Below are positions 1-9,662 of a stretch of DNA of 64,000 bases, one piece after another. This stretch comes from Janthinobacterium lividum (GTDB lineage: Bacteria; Pseudomonadota; Gammaproteobacteria; Burkholderiales; Burkholderiaceae_D). The notes below the pieces were generated by a model. The model had not been told where the DNA came from and searched no databases. It saw nothing but the letters and a program-made list of their open reading frames with translations. A program made the position numbers and the translations under genes. Where the stretch lies: the NCBI RefSeq assembly GCF_011601275.1, contig NZ_JAAOLY010000002.1:496001-560000 (forward strand). The letters run 5' to 3'. The stretch's first letter is position 1, and each line of letters begins with the position of its first letter.

Positions 1-87
1 GAAGCCGTGCTCGACTTCATTTTTGCACACTGCCAGCGCTTTGCCGAGCCTGAATGGCGGCGCTACCCTGTGATCGCCCTGATGTAA
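1..87 (+). CDS. C-terminal end of an unidentified protein (partial)
   Basis: An open frame enters from the left edge in frame 1 and stops with TAA at 85-87, leaving 28 residues that end in RRYPVIALM. The fragment is too short to name a family. A strong hairpin terminator follows 28 bases after the stop, which supports this being the real 3' end of a plus-strand gene. Only the reading frame and stop are seen; no function is claimed. Confidence 0.6.
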   Translation, partial: EAVLDFIFAHCQRFAEPEWRRYPVIALM

Positions 88-115
88 CTCCGGGCTGTAG
101 CGAATGCAACATCCT

Positions 116-153
116 GGCGCCGCATCGGAGACCCCGGTGCGGCGCCTCTTTCT
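116..153 (+). terminator. Rho-independent terminator of the truncated first gene
   Basis: Arms 116-128 and 134-146 form a 13-bp GC-rich stem with one G-U pair and a 5-base loop. They are followed by the pyrimidine-rich tract TCTTTCT at 147-153. It sits between the stop at 87 and the next start at 178. Confidence 0.7.
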
Positions 154-177
154 GTGCCCTGCCCACAAGGTAATCCC

Positions 178-2328
178 ATGCACTACGCACTGAACCTGCG
201 CACCTTTATTTATAGCCATTATTTTTACCTGGGCTTGCGCGTGGCCATCGGCCTGGTCGGCCTGACCCTGCTGACCCTGGAAATCAGCGACAGCGCCACC
301 GCCATGACGGTATGCATCGGCGCCCTGTGCACGACCCTGATGGACATGCCCAGCCCGCTGCGCCACAAGTTCAACGAGATGCTGGCTTCCGTGCTGCTGT
401 GCAGCGCCGTCACTTTATTGATCAGCCTGTGCGGCCCGGTGCAGTGGCTCTTGATGACAGTGCTCGTGCTCGTCAGTTTTCTCGCCAGCATGATGGTGGT
501 GTACGGCAAGAAATCCATGCCCTTGCAGCTGGCCGCCCTGTTCATCATGACCATGTCGATGGAGCATCAGATGACGTGGCAGCAATCGTTTCACCACGCG
601 GGCCTGTTCATGCTGGGCGGCTTGATCTATCTGGCCTACGCCATGGCCATCGCCTGGGTCTTGCGCCACCGCATCAAGCAGCAAGTGCTGGCCGAAGCCC
701 TTTTCGAATTGGCCGCCTACATCGACATCAAGGCCGATTTCTACGACACGCGTTTTAACCTGACGGAACAGTTCAACAAGCTGGTGCGCCACCAAAGCAT
801 CCTGGCCGACCGCCAGCAGGCGTCGCGCGATCTGATTCTGCGCAGCCACAAGAACAGCAAGGACGCCATCGTCGTGCAAGTGCACGTGTGCATGCTCGAT
901 CTGTATGAACTGATACTCTCGACGCACACGGATTACGCGCTGCTGCGCCAGCACCTGGCCGACTCCGACGTCTTGACATCGCTGCACGACCTGGCTTACA
1001 AGGCGGCGCGCGACATCGAATCCGTCGCCTACGCCGTCACGCGCAAGCGCGCTTCGTATGCGCAGATCAGCTATGACAAGGAATGGGCCGATATCGAAGG
1101 AGAAATTGCCCGCCTGCACGCAAAAGGCGACAGCGCGCAAGAGGCACTGGCGACGTTACGCGCGCAGCGCAACAAGATCCGCGCCATTCTGAAAATGATA
1201 GCCGAGCTGCACCTGGCCACGCAAAAAGTCTACGACAATGTGCCGTTCTGGAGCGGCGCGGACATGGCACCGTTCCTGTCGCAGCAGAAATACGAATTGA
1301 AGACCCTGCTGGCCAACCTGCGCCCGGACTCGCCCGTGTTCCGCTTCGCCCTGCGCGTATCGATGGCTATTTCCGTGGGATTGCTGATCGGCCACTGGCT
1401 GCCGTATGCGGCGCACAGCTACTGGATCGTGCTCACCATCGTCATCATCCTGCGCCCCACCTTCAGCATGACGCGCCAACGCCGCGCCGACCGCATCATC
1501 GGCACCATCATCGGCTGCGTGGTCACGGCCATCGTGATCCGCTTCGTGCACAGCAATATCGTGCTGATGGCCATCCTGTTCCTCTCCATCGTGGCCACGC
1601 CCACCTTCATCTATTTGCGCTACCGCTACACGGCCATCGCCGTCAGCCTGATGATCTTGCTGCAAATGCACCTGGTGGCGCCCAGCAACCCGAACCTCGT
1701 CAGCGAACGCCTGATCGATACCCTGATCGGCGCGGCCGTGGCCACCGTGTTCAGCTTCGTGCTGGCCAACTGGGAGTACCAGAGCCTGCCACGCCTCGTG
1801 CGCCAGGTGCTGAACGTGAACCTCAGCTATATGCAGGCCAGCTTCGCGCTGCTGCAAGGAAAGTGTTTCGATGATTTCGCCTACCGCATCGAACGCAAGC
1901 GACTGATGGACAGCCTGGCCGCGCTCAGCTCGGCACTGGTGCGCATGCTCGACGAACCGGCCAGCAAGCAGCGGGCAGTGGAAGACATCAACCTGTTCAT
2001 CGTGCAAAATTACTTGCTGGTGGCCCACGTGGCGGCGCTGCGCTCGATCCTCGGGCGCCATGCCAGCCAGCTGCCCGTCGCGCCCGTCAACGCCCTGCTT
2101 GGGCACAGCCATACGCAAGTGTGTCTGACCCTGTCGCGCGCGCTGGACCAGCTCGACGACAAGGCCGCCATCAGCGCCCCGCTGGCGGCCCCTGCCGCCC
2201 CGCCCGTGAGCGAAGTGGACTGGTCGGGCTGGCCGCTGGTCAAAAGACGCATCCGCCTGTTGCAAGCCGATGCCGACAAGATCGTGGTGCATAGCGCGGC
2301 GATCGTGCATATCGTGGCCCCCAGATAA
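178..2328 (+). CDS. FUSC / YccS-type inner-membrane protein
   Basis: 716 residues. The architecture is typical of the FUSC superfamily (YccS/YhfK, related to aromatic-acid efflux AaeB). An N-terminal group of hydrophobic segments lies at about residues 15-160, a charged cytoplasmic stretch at about 165-370, and a second membrane group at about 385-530. The second group contains the family-like run YWIVLTIVIILRPTFSMTRQR followed by an R-rich loop and GTIIGCVV. A soluble tail follows. The family is linked to export of small organic acids or envelope stress; the substrate here cannot be read. I chose ATG 178 because AAGG lies 8 bases upstream; an in-frame GTG at 154 has no ribosome site. It appears to be a single gene, with a terminator upstream and a separate start signal for the next gene. 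Confidence 0.85.
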   Translation: MHYALNLRTFIYSHYFYLGLRVAIGLVGLTLLTLEISDSATAMTVCIGALCTTLMDMPSPLRHKFNEMLASVLLCSAVTLLISLCGPVQWLLMTVLVLVSFLASMMVVYGKKSMPLQLAALFIMTMSMEHQMTWQQSFHHAGLFMLGGLIYLAYAMAIAWVLRHRIKQQVLAEALFELAAYIDIKADFYDTRFNLTEQFNKLVRHQSILADRQQASRDLILRSHKNSKDAIVVQVHVCMLDLYELILSTHTDYALLRQHLADSDVLTSLHDLAYKAARDIESVAYAVTRKRASYAQISYDKEWADIEGEIARLHAKGDSAQEALATLRAQRNKIRAILKMIAELHLATQKVYDNVPFWSGADMAPFLSQQKYELKTLLANLRPDSPVFRFALRVSMAISVGLLIGHWLPYAAHSYWIVLTIVIILRPTFSMTRQRRADRIIGTIIGCVVTAIVIRFVHSNIVLMAILFLSIVATPTFIYLRYRYTAIAVSLMILLQMHLVAPSNPNLVSERLIDTLIGAAVATVFSFVLANWEYQSLPRLVRQVLNVNLSYMQASFALLQGKCFDDFAYRIERKRLMDSLAALSSALVRMLDEPASKQRAVEDINLFIVQNYLLVAHVAALRSILGRHASQLPVAPVNALLGHSHTQVCLTLSRALDQLDDKAAISAPLAAPAAPPVSEVDWSGWPLVKRRIRLLQADADKIVVHSAAIVHIVAPR

Positions 2329-2423
2329 TTTTTTGGGGGCGCCCTGGCGCAAGTGGTGTCATCAGGAGGTCATCTGGCCTCTCTATGCTGCCATGGTTTT
2401 TCCACTTCCAGCCAAGGTCATCC

Positions 2424-4376
2424 ATGCACGCATTTCCCCTGAGCCGGCGCCTGCCGCTGGCGCTGGCCATCAGCGCCGCCCTCGCCCTTGCCGCCTGCGG
2501 CGGCTCCGATCACCAGGAAGCGGCGCTCGTCATTCCCGCCGCGCCCGCCGACCAGGGCGCGCCCGATACGGCGCCGCCATCGGCCACGGCCATCCCCTTT
2601 GTCGACAATATCGCCAGCAACCAGCGCGGCGATGCGCGCTACGCCACGGCCGCCACGAATGCGGGCGTGCGCGTGCTGATCGGCATGCTCGACATCTGGA
2701 AACCGTTGACGGAAATCGTCGATGCCGGCGTCTCGGCGCCAGCCGTGGACGGCTTCCCCGCCGTCGTGCCTTCCGCCTGGACGGGCGTGCCCAACGATGG
2801 TACGCCAGGCGGCACCATCGTCAATGCCAGCGTACACAATGCCAACATCGATTTCGTCGTCAAAGCCACGACCAGCCGCACCCCGGCGCAGGAACTGGCC
2901 GCCTACCTCGATGACCGCCGCGGCAAGGGCTACAGCATCACCGACGGCATGGGTCCGCTGACGGACGCCTGGCGCAGCGCGGCGCGTCAGACCACCAGCA
3001 TCACCGACATCGCGCCGGACGCGACAAGCAAACTCTACAACGACAGCGGCAGCAACACGGGCGTGGCGGGCAGCGCCAATGCTGAATTCGGCAATGTGGT
3101 GGGCCTGGTCAACGCCATGGGAAACAATGGCTCGACGGAACCGGCCAAGCGCTTCTACAAATATGCGCGCCCGTTCCGCTGGAGCAGCAATGTGGCCGTG
3201 ATCCCGGCCCTGCTGCTGGCCCGGAGCGCCACGCCTGCCACCGATGGCGGCTTTACCAGCGGCCATTCTGCCGAAGCCGTGCGCGGTGCGCTGGGCATGG
3301 CGTATGCCTTGCCCGAGCGCTACCAGGAAATGGTGGCGCGGGGGCTGGAACTGGGCGAAAACCGCATCATCGCCGGCATGCATTCGCCGCTCGACGTGAT
3401 CAGCGGCCGCGTGCAGGCGCAAGCCATCGTCGCCGCCAACTTGCTCGACCCGGCCACGGCCGCCACCAAGGCCGCCGCCGTGACGCAGGCGCACACGACC
3501 CTGATGGCGAAAACCGGCACCACGGCCGACACCTTCTATGACTACGCCCATTCGGGCAGCGGCGCCAACGACCGCTTTTCGGACTACGCCAGCACCAAGG
3601 CCGCCTATATCCGCCGCCTGACCTTCGGTTTCGCGCAGACGGGCGCCGCCAATGCGCCGGCCGTCGTGCCGAAAGGCGCGGAAGTGCTGCTGGAAACGCG
3701 TTTGCCGTACCTGTCCGATGCGCAGCGCCGCGTGGTGCTGAAAACAACGGCCTTGCCATCGGGCTACCCGGTGATGGACGATGCAGAAGGCTGGGGCCGC
3801 TTGAACCTGTTTGCCGCCGCCGATGGCTATGCCGTCTTCACGGGCAATGTCGTCATCAGCATGGATGCGGCCAAGGGCGGCTTTTACGCCGTCGACCGCT
3901 GGCGCAACGACATCGGCGGTACGGGCAAGCTGAACAAGCAAGGCACGGGCACCCTGAAGCTGGGCGGCAACAATAGCTGGAGCGGCGGCACGCAGCTGGA
4001 AGGGGGCCGCCTGGAAGGCTTGTCGGCCACGGCCTTCGGCAAGGGCGACGTGTATGTCAGCGGCGGCACCCTGGTCAGCAATGCCCAGTCCGGCCTGGCG
4101 CTGGCCGGCAAGTACACGCAGCTGGCCACAGGCAACCTGGAATTAAAGCTGGGCAGCGGGCAGCAAGGCCGCCTGAGCGTGGCGGGCCAGATGACGGTGG
4201 CGGGCGGCAGCCTGAAGGTGACGTTCCAGAACGGCTACAAGCCGGCCGCCGGCGACACCCTGACCGTGCTGCAGGCCGCCAGCCTGAAAGGCAAGTTCGA
4301 CAGCATCACCGTCGATGGCTTCAAGGTGACGCCGACGTACACGGCAACGGGCTTGCAGCTGCGTCTGGACGTATAA
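2424..4376 (+). CDS. Exported PAP2-family acid phosphatase lipoprotein with autotransporter-type beta repeats
   Basis: 650 residues. The N-terminus is a lipoprotein signal ending in LAAC-GG (lipobox). The middle carries all three PAP2 phosphatase motifs: K-x6-RP at about residues 242-250, SGH at 279-281 and R-x5-H-x3-D at 314-324, so the catalytic histidines are present. The C-terminal third (about 495-650) is Gly/Thr-rich, with the autotransporter-associated beta-strand signature (GTGTLKLGGNNSWSGGT, then LEGGRL). It resembles passenger-domain beta-helix repeats, but no C-terminal translocator barrel follows. Likely role: hydrolysis of phosphate esters at the outer membrane or cell surface. 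Start 2424 has AAGG six bases upstream and gives a clean signal; ATG 2385, further upstream behind AGGAGGT, is an alternative. The stop lies one base from the stop of the convergent peptidase gene. Confidence 0.8.
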   Translation: MHAFPLSRRLPLALAISAALALAACGGSDHQEAALVIPAAPADQGAPDTAPPSATAIPFVDNIASNQRGDARYATAATNAGVRVLIGMLDIWKPLTEIVDAGVSAPAVDGFPAVVPSAWTGVPNDGTPGGTIVNASVHNANIDFVVKATTSRTPAQELAAYLDDRRGKGYSITDGMGPLTDAWRSAARQTTSITDIAPDATSKLYNDSGSNTGVAGSANAEFGNVVGLVNAMGNNGSTEPAKRFYKYARPFRWSSNVAVIPALLLARSATPATDGGFTSGHSAEAVRGALGMAYALPERYQEMVARGLELGENRIIAGMHSPLDVISGRVQAQAIVAANLLDPATAATKAAAVTQAHTTLMAKTGTTADTFYDYAHSGSGANDRFSDYASTKAAYIRRLTFGFAQTGAANAPAVVPKGAEVLLETRLPYLSDAQRRVVLKTTALPSGYPVMDDAEGWGRLNLFAAADGYAVFTGNVVISMDAAKGGFYAVDRWRNDIGGTGKLNKQGTGTLKLGGNNSWSGGTQLEGGRLEGLSATAFGKGDVYVSGGTLVSNAQSGLALAGKYTQLATGNLELKLGSGQQGRLSVAGQMTVAGGSLKVTFQNGYKPAAGDTLTVLQAASLKGKFDSITVDGFKVTPTYTATGLQLRLDV

Positions 4377-4377
4377 G

Positions 4378-6327
4378 CTATTTGAGGTAGCGTTCGAACC
4401 AGCCGATAGTACGTTTCTGCAAGTCGCGCTGGTGTTCGGGCTTGCGGAAGGAATGGCCTTCGCCGTCGTATATGAACAGGCTGGACGGCACGCCCATGGC
4501 GCGCAGGCCGTGCCAGAATTCCAGCGACTGGGCAGCCGGCGTTTCCACGTCGCGCTCGCCCACGTAGATCAGGGTAGGCGTCTTGGCCGCCTTGATCGAT
4601 TCGATGGGCGACGCCTTGCGGTAGACGGCCGGATCGTCATAGGCGGAGGCGCCAAAGAACGGGATCATCCACTGGTTGATCCCGTTCTGTCCGTAATAGC
4701 TGATCCAGTTCGACACGCCCGCGCCCGCCACGGCCGCCTTGAAACGGTTGCTGTGCGTGACGCCCCACATGGTCATGAAGCCACCATACGAATGGCCGAT
4801 CAGGCCCAGGCGCTCGCCGTCGACGGGCGCCACTGTTTGCACCGCATCGATGCCTGCAAGAATGTCGCGCCAGTCGCCGCCGCCAAAGTCGGCCATATTG
4901 GCGCGCGTAAATGCCTGGCCCTGGCCAAAGCTGCCGCGCGGATTGGGCAGGAAGACGAAATAACCTTTTTGCGTCAATTCGTGGATCAGGGTGCCCGCTC
5001 CCACGTAACGGGGCGAGGCAGCCGCGCCGGGCCCGCCATGCACGTTGACGATCATCGGGTGGCGCTTGCCTGCGTCCGTCTTCAACGGCCCCAGCAGCCA
5101 GCCCTGCACCTTGTATTGCTCGTTGTTCCAGCCTACGTTCTGCACCGTCAACTGCGGCGCAAAGCCATCATTGTCGCGCGTGATCTTTTTCAGCTGGCCC
5201 ACCGGTCCCGCCACCAGGTAGCTGGCATGGGTAAAGTCTTCCTGCGCGGCCGCCGCTTGCGAGCCATCGGCGCTGAAGGACAGACGGCCATCGCTGCCGC
5301 TGCTGCTGAGCTCACCGAGCATCACAGGTTGGCTGGGGCCGGTCTGCGCATCGACGGGCACCAGCGCCAGCTGCGAATCGATCAGGGCCGTGGACAGCAA
5401 GCCGGCGCCGCGCCAGACGACGCCATTGAAGGTGCCGCGGTAGTCGGATGTGAGATTGCGCGGCGTGCCGCCGGCCAGGGGTACCGTGTAGATATCGCCG
5501 CCGATGGAGCCGAAATCGCTCATCAGGCCCCCGATGAAGACCACCGTCTTGCCATCGGGCGAAACCGAAGGCAAGTTCAGTTGCATGGCAGGTGACGCGA
5601 TCACGCGCAGGGCGCCTGTGGCCGCATCGATATGGCTGAGCTTGGCGACCCACCAGTTGCTGTCGCCATTGCCCTGCGCGCTGGTGGCGACAAAGCCGCG
5701 GCCATCGGGCGTCCAGCTGTATTCATACACGTAGGTATCACTTGGTGACAGCAGACGCGGTTCGCCGCCGCTGGCCGGCACGACGGCGATGCGTTGGGCG
5801 TCGTCTTCGCTGCCCACTTCGCCCACCTGGCGCGCGCCCGCCTCGACGGCGCCGGCCAGCTTGCGCGCGCCCACCGTCGCGAGCAAGGCCAGTTGCTTGC
5901 CGTCCGGCGACCAGCGCGCCGTGCTGGCCACGCCCTTGATGCTGGTCAGCTTCCGCACTGGCGCCTGCAACAGGGTGGCCAGGTACAGCTGCGCCGTGCC
6001 CGCCTTGGCGTCGTAGCCGATAAAGGCCAGCTGCCTGCCATCGGGCGACCAGCTGGGCTTGTCGTAGGAACACACGGCACATGGATCGAATTGCTGCACG
6101 ATGGCGCCGTTGACGGCGTCGCGCACGACGATGGCTGCGTGCGGGCGCTGCGCTTGCTCGCCCGCCTTGTTCGATTCGATGGCGGCGACGCGCCGGCCAT
6201 CGGCGGACAGGGCTACGGCGCGGTAATCGCGCAATGCCGGCTCGGTTGCAGGAGCGGCCTGCACCGTGGCGCTAAAAAGGCTGCTTGCCAGCACGCCGCA
6301 GGCGGCCAGATCAGTTATTTTCATCAT
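4378..6327 (-). CDS. Exported S9-family serine peptidase (prolyl oligopeptidase / acylaminoacyl-peptidase type)
   Basis: 649 residues, with a signal peptide ending around VQA-AP. Residues about 30-390 contain repeated WSPDG / SPDGK blades typical of the TolB-like beta-propeller that gates S9 peptidases. The C-terminal alpha/beta-hydrolase domain has the nucleophile motif GHSYGG (Ser about 513), Asp in GERDVETP (about 593) and His in GEGHSF (about 625), so the triad is complete. It probably degrades short peptides in the periplasm, which fits the amino acid permeases encoded next to it. Two adjacent ATG codons begin the gene (MMK). It is separated from the upstream permease gene by a terminator, so it is probably transcribed on its own. 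Confidence 0.9.
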   Translation of the reverse strand: MMKITDLAACGVLASSLFSATVQAAPATEPALRDYRAVALSADGRRVAAIESNKAGEQAQRPHAAIVVRDAVNGAIVQQFDPCAVCSYDKPSWSPDGRQLAFIGYDAKAGTAQLYLATLLQAPVRKLTSIKGVASTARWSPDGKQLALLATVGARKLAGAVEAGARQVGEVGSEDDAQRIAVVPASGGEPRLLSPSDTYVYEYSWTPDGRGFVATSAQGNGDSNWWVAKLSHIDAATGALRVIASPAMQLNLPSVSPDGKTVVFIGGLMSDFGSIGGDIYTVPLAGGTPRNLTSDYRGTFNGVVWRGAGLLSTALIDSQLALVPVDAQTGPSQPVMLGELSSSGSDGRLSFSADGSQAAAAQEDFTHASYLVAGPVGQLKKITRDNDGFAPQLTVQNVGWNNEQYKVQGWLLGPLKTDAGKRHPMIVNVHGGPGAAASPRYVGAGTLIHELTQKGYFVFLPNPRGSFGQGQAFTRANMADFGGGDWRDILAGIDAVQTVAPVDGERLGLIGHSYGGFMTMWGVTHSNRFKAAVAGAGVSNWISYYGQNGINQWMIPFFGASAYDDPAVYRKASPIESIKAAKTPTLIYVGERDVETPAAQSLEFWHGLRAMGVPSSLFIYDGEGHSFRKPEHQRDLQKRTIGWFERYLK

Positions 6328-6342
6328 GTAAATTCCGGTTAG

Positions 6343-6377
6343 AAATAAAAAAAACCGCCGGCAAGCGCGGCGGTTTT
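6343..6377 (-). terminator. Rho-independent terminator of the cationic amino acid permease gene
   Basis: AAAACCGCCG at 6351-6360 pairs perfectly with CGGCGGTTTT at 6368-6377 around a 7-base loop. Read on the minus strand, the stem is followed by an uninterrupted T run. It lies between the permease stop at 6395 and the peptidase start at 6327. Confidence 0.85.
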
Positions 6378-6394
6378 GGATGGAACAGACTGCA

Positions 6395-7888
6395 CTAGCG
6401 GGCCTTCTTGCCCAGGTGCGAATGCCGCATGCTGTACAGGAAGTAAATGGCCACCGTCACCGTCATCCAGATACTAAACACGACAAACGTCGTATGCGGC
6501 AAATCGCGCATGATGTACAGACAGGCGAGTACGCTCAGGCCAGGAATCACATACGGGCCGAACGGCACGCTGAAGCCTTCGATGCGGTTCGCGCCCTGTT
6601 TGTGGCGCAGCACGGGCACGGCGATCGACACCACCATGAAGGCCGTCAGGGTGCCGATGCTGACCATGTCCCACAGGTAAGTCGCATCGATGGAGCCGGC
6701 CACCACGGCCACCACGAGGCAGACGATGATGGTATTGCTGACCGGCACCAAGGTGCGCGGGTGGATCTTCTGGAACGATTTCGGGATCAGGCCGTCGCGG
6801 CTGACGGCAAACAGGATGCGCGTCTGGCCGTAGATCGTCACGAGGGTCACGCTGAAGACGGAAATGACGGCGCCGGCCGACAACACCAGCGCGGGCCAGG
6901 TCTTGCCCGTCACGTTTTGCAGGATCACCGCCAGGCCCGCTTCCTGGCCTTCGAACAATTTCGCCTGTTGCGCACCGAGGGCGGCCACGGCCACCAGCAA
7001 ATAGAACACGGTGACGATCAGCAAGCCATACAGGATGCCGCGCGGAACATTGCGCTTGGGGTCTTTCACTTCGTCACCCGCAGTGGCCACTGTATCGAGG
7101 CCGATGAAGGAGAAGAAGACGGTGCCGGCCGCGGCCGTCACGCCCGTCATGCCGGCAAAGCCCTTGCTATTGTCGGTATTGAAGAAGGGCACGAAGTTGT
7201 CCGCATTGAAGCCGGAGAAGGCAATGGCAATGAAGAATACGAGGATGGACAGCTTGATGACGACCATGATGGCATTCATCAGGGCCGATTCCTTGGCGCC
7301 ACGCAATAGCAGGAAGCCGCACATGCAGATCAAAAAGATCGGTGGCAAGTTGATGTGGCCGGCATGAAATTCCATGCCGTGCGGGCCGGAAACAATCATC
7401 GGCGTGCGCAGCATCTCGGGAATGTGCCAGCCAAACGCATTTTCCAAGAAATTGTTCAGGTAGGACGACCAGCCGATGGCCACGGCACTGCCCGCCAAGC
7501 CGTATTCGAGCAGCAAGCAGGCGGCCATGATGAAGGCAAGAAACTCGCCCACGGTGGCGTAGGCAAACGAATACGAGGAGCCGGAGGCGGGGATGCGGAA
7601 CGACAATTCCGCATAACACAGGGCCGTCAGGCCGGCCGTGATGGCGGCGATCAGGAAAGACAGGACGACCGATGGACCTGCCTTGGGCACGGCTTCGACC
7701 ATGGTAAAGAAAATGCCCGTGCCGATGGTGGCGCCGACGCCGATCATGGTGAGGGAAAACAGGCCGATGGACCGGCTCAAACCACTGCTGCTGAGGCCTT
7801 CACCATATTCGACCGTGGTATCGATCGGCTTGGTGCGGCAAATTTTCTGGACCAGGGTTTGGCTCACTAGCATTCCTTTATGAGGCAT
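6395..7888 (-). CDS. APC-superfamily amino acid permease (cationic amino acid transporter type)
   Basis: 497 residues with about 12 hydrophobic segments. The first helix carries the APC signature GVGATIGTGIF, followed by PAGPS-like and AELSFRIPASGSSYSFAYAT motifs of the CAT/YfnA group. It is an inner-membrane secondary transporter; arginine, lysine or ornithine are plausible substrates, but specificity cannot be read from sequence. The start at 7888 has GAAAG four bases upstream; an internal ATG at 7873 lies too close to its AAAGGA. A candidate promoter and a strong terminator frame the gene as a single unit between another permease and an exported peptidase. With the aru operon 20 kb away, arginine supply is an attractive but unproven role. 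Confidence 0.88.
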   Translation of the reverse strand: MPHKGMLVSQTLVQKICRTKPIDTTVEYGEGLSSSGLSRSIGLFSLTMIGVGATIGTGIFFTMVEAVPKAGPSVVLSFLIAAITAGLTALCYAELSFRIPASGSSYSFAYATVGEFLAFIMAACLLLEYGLAGSAVAIGWSSYLNNFLENAFGWHIPEMLRTPMIVSGPHGMEFHAGHINLPPIFLICMCGFLLLRGAKESALMNAIMVVIKLSILVFFIAIAFSGFNADNFVPFFNTDNSKGFAGMTGVTAAAGTVFFSFIGLDTVATAGDEVKDPKRNVPRGILYGLLIVTVFYLLVAVAALGAQQAKLFEGQEAGLAVILQNVTGKTWPALVLSAGAVISVFSVTLVTIYGQTRILFAVSRDGLIPKSFQKIHPRTLVPVSNTIIVCLVVAVVAGSIDATYLWDMVSIGTLTAFMVVSIAVPVLRHKQGANRIEGFSVPFGPYVIPGLSVLACLYIMRDLPHTTFVVFSIWMTVTVAIYFLYSMRHSHLGKKAR

Positions 7889-7979
7889 ACGTCTTTCGTA
7901 TGACGGGTAAAAACAAATAGCGCTCCGGCCCTACCTGGCAGAAAACCGGAAAGATCGCGTCCATTTTAAAAACTAAGCG

Positions 7980-8008
7980 ATTATAGGGCTTTCATCGGCT
8001 CAGCTAAA
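7980..8008 (-). promoter_or_regulatory. Candidate sigma-70 promoter of the cationic amino acid permease
   Basis: On the minus strand a perfect TATAAT (7980-7985) lies 17 bases from TTTAGC (8003-8008). This gives a leader of roughly 85 bases before the start at 7888. The -35 element is a weak match. Nothing else is recognised in the 267-base gap apart from the terminator at 8093-8131. Confidence 0.45.
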
Positions 8009-8092
8009 CAGAACTTTGATGCAAGGAAACAACGCCAGGCGTGCGCCACGTAATGCGCATAGGCGCTAGCGGAGCGTGAGATTGCCTAGATG

Positions 8093-8131
8093 AAAGAAAA
8101 AGCGCGCCGCTGCAGGGGCAGGGGCGCGCTT
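8093..8131 (-). terminator. Rho-independent terminator of the second permease gene
   Basis: On the minus strand AAGCGCGCC (8131-8123) pairs with GGCGCGCTT (8108-8100), followed by TTTCTTTC. It sits 25 bases after the permease stop at 8156. Confidence 0.8.
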
Positions 8132-8155
8132 CTGGTTCAGCTCAGTTCAGCTGAA

Positions 8156-9586
8156 TTACTTCTTGCCGTGTGGCACATCGGCCGGCGGCCAGCCTGCTTC
8201 GTAGCCTTGCGGCACGTCGTCGCGGCGCTCTTTCGGCGCCAGGCCCAGCGCGTAGTACAGCACAGTCAGCAGGATCAGCCAGGCCGGCCCCACCATCAGG
8301 GCGATGCGCGTATCGGGGAAATACGCCATCAGGCCGATCACCAGCGCCAGGAAAGCCAGCGAAATCCAGGAACCGTAGGGCGCGAACGGCATGCGGAAGA
8401 CCAGGTTCTTGATTTCCAGCGGCGTCAAGGTCTTGCGGAACTGGATTTGCGTGACGAGGATCACGCCCCAGGTCCAGACGGCGCCGAAGGTGGAAATCGA
8501 GGTGACCCAGATAAACACTTTTTCCGGCACCAGGTAGTTCAGCAGCACGCCCAGCAGCAGCGCGAAGACAGACACGAGGATGGCGCGGCGCGGCACGCCG
8601 CTGGCCGTCGTTTCCGCAAACGCCTTCGGCGCCTGGCCTTGCAGCGCCAGGTTATACAGCATGCGGCCCGTGCTGAAGATGCCGCCATTGCACGACGACA
8701 AGGCTGCCGTCAGCACGACGAAGTTGATGATGCCGGCAGCCGTCTTGATTCCCAGGCGTTCGAACGTCATGACGAAGGGGCTGCCGGTGGTGCCGATTTC
8801 ATTCCATGGGTAGATCGACAGGATGACGAACAAGGCGCCGACATAGAAAATCAAAATGCGCCAGAACACGGAATTGATCGCGTCGGGAATCGATTTCTTC
8901 GGGTTCGCCGCTTCGCCAGCCGTCAGGCCGATCATTTCCACGCCCAGGTAGGCAAACATCACCATCTGCAGCGACATCAGCACGCCCTGCGCGCCATTCG
9001 GGAAGAAGCCGCCATGCGTCCACAGGTTCGAGATGCCGATGGCCACGCCGTCGTTGCCCAGACCGAAGATGATCATGCCCGTGCCGCCGACGATCATCAG
9101 GATGATGGTGACGACCTTGATCAGGGCGAACCAGAACTCGAACTCGCCGTAGGCTTTCACGGCCAGCAAGTTGATGGCGCCCATGGAACCGAGGGCCGCC
9201 AGGGCCCAGATCCAGCGCGGCACGTCGGGGAACCAGATGCCCATGTAGATGGCGACGGCGGTAATTTCCGCCACGCACGTGACCAGCCACAGGAACCAGT
9301 AGTTCCAGCCCGTCAGATAGCCTTGCAGGGGGCCCAGGTAATCCTGGGCGTAGCGGCTGAAGGAGCCGGCGACCGGATTGTGCACGGCCATTTCGCCCAA
9401 TGCGCGCATGATCATGAAGATGACCGCGCCACCGATGATGTACGACAGCATGATGCCGGGACCGGCCATCTTGATCGCGTTGCCGGAACCCAAAAACAGG
9501 CCCACGCCAATCGCGGCGCCCAGCGCCATCAGGCGGATTTGCCGCTCGCCCAGGCCGCGGTGCAAGCCTTGTTCACTCGTTTTCAT
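8156..9586 (-). CDS. APC-superfamily amino acid permease (AAT family, GabP/AnsP/ProY type)
   Basis: 476 residues with about 12 hydrophobic helices. The N-terminus HRGLGERQIRLMALGAAIGVGLFLGSG is typical of the amino acid transporter (AAT) family of proton symporters, as are MRALGEMAVHNPVAGSFSRYA and GWNYW in helices 2-4. Substrates in this family include GABA, proline, histidine and asparagine; none can be chosen here. The start at ATG 9586 has GGAGA six to seven bases upstream, and longer readings lack a ribosome site. The RidA-family gene lies 116 bases upstream on the same strand and may be co-transcribed. A clear terminator follows the stop. Confidence 0.88.
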   Translation of the reverse strand: MKTSEQGLHRGLGERQIRLMALGAAIGVGLFLGSGNAIKMAGPGIMLSYIIGGAVIFMIMRALGEMAVHNPVAGSFSRYAQDYLGPLQGYLTGWNYWFLWLVTCVAEITAVAIYMGIWFPDVPRWIWALAALGSMGAINLLAVKAYGEFEFWFALIKVVTIILMIVGGTGMIIFGLGNDGVAIGISNLWTHGGFFPNGAQGVLMSLQMVMFAYLGVEMIGLTAGEAANPKKSIPDAINSVFWRILIFYVGALFVILSIYPWNEIGTTGSPFVMTFERLGIKTAAGIINFVVLTAALSSCNGGIFSTGRMLYNLALQGQAPKAFAETTASGVPRRAILVSVFALLLGVLLNYLVPEKVFIWVTSISTFGAVWTWGVILVTQIQFRKTLTPLEIKNLVFRMPFAPYGSWISLAFLALVIGLMAYFPDTRIALMVGPAWLILLTVLYYALGLAPKERRDDVPQGYEAGWPPADVPHGKK

Positions 9587-9662
9587 TACGTGTCTCCGTT
9601 TTTTTCTTGAATACACCGATCCCTCCACCCCAATGGCGGTTCCGCTCTTGCTGGAAAGGAGG

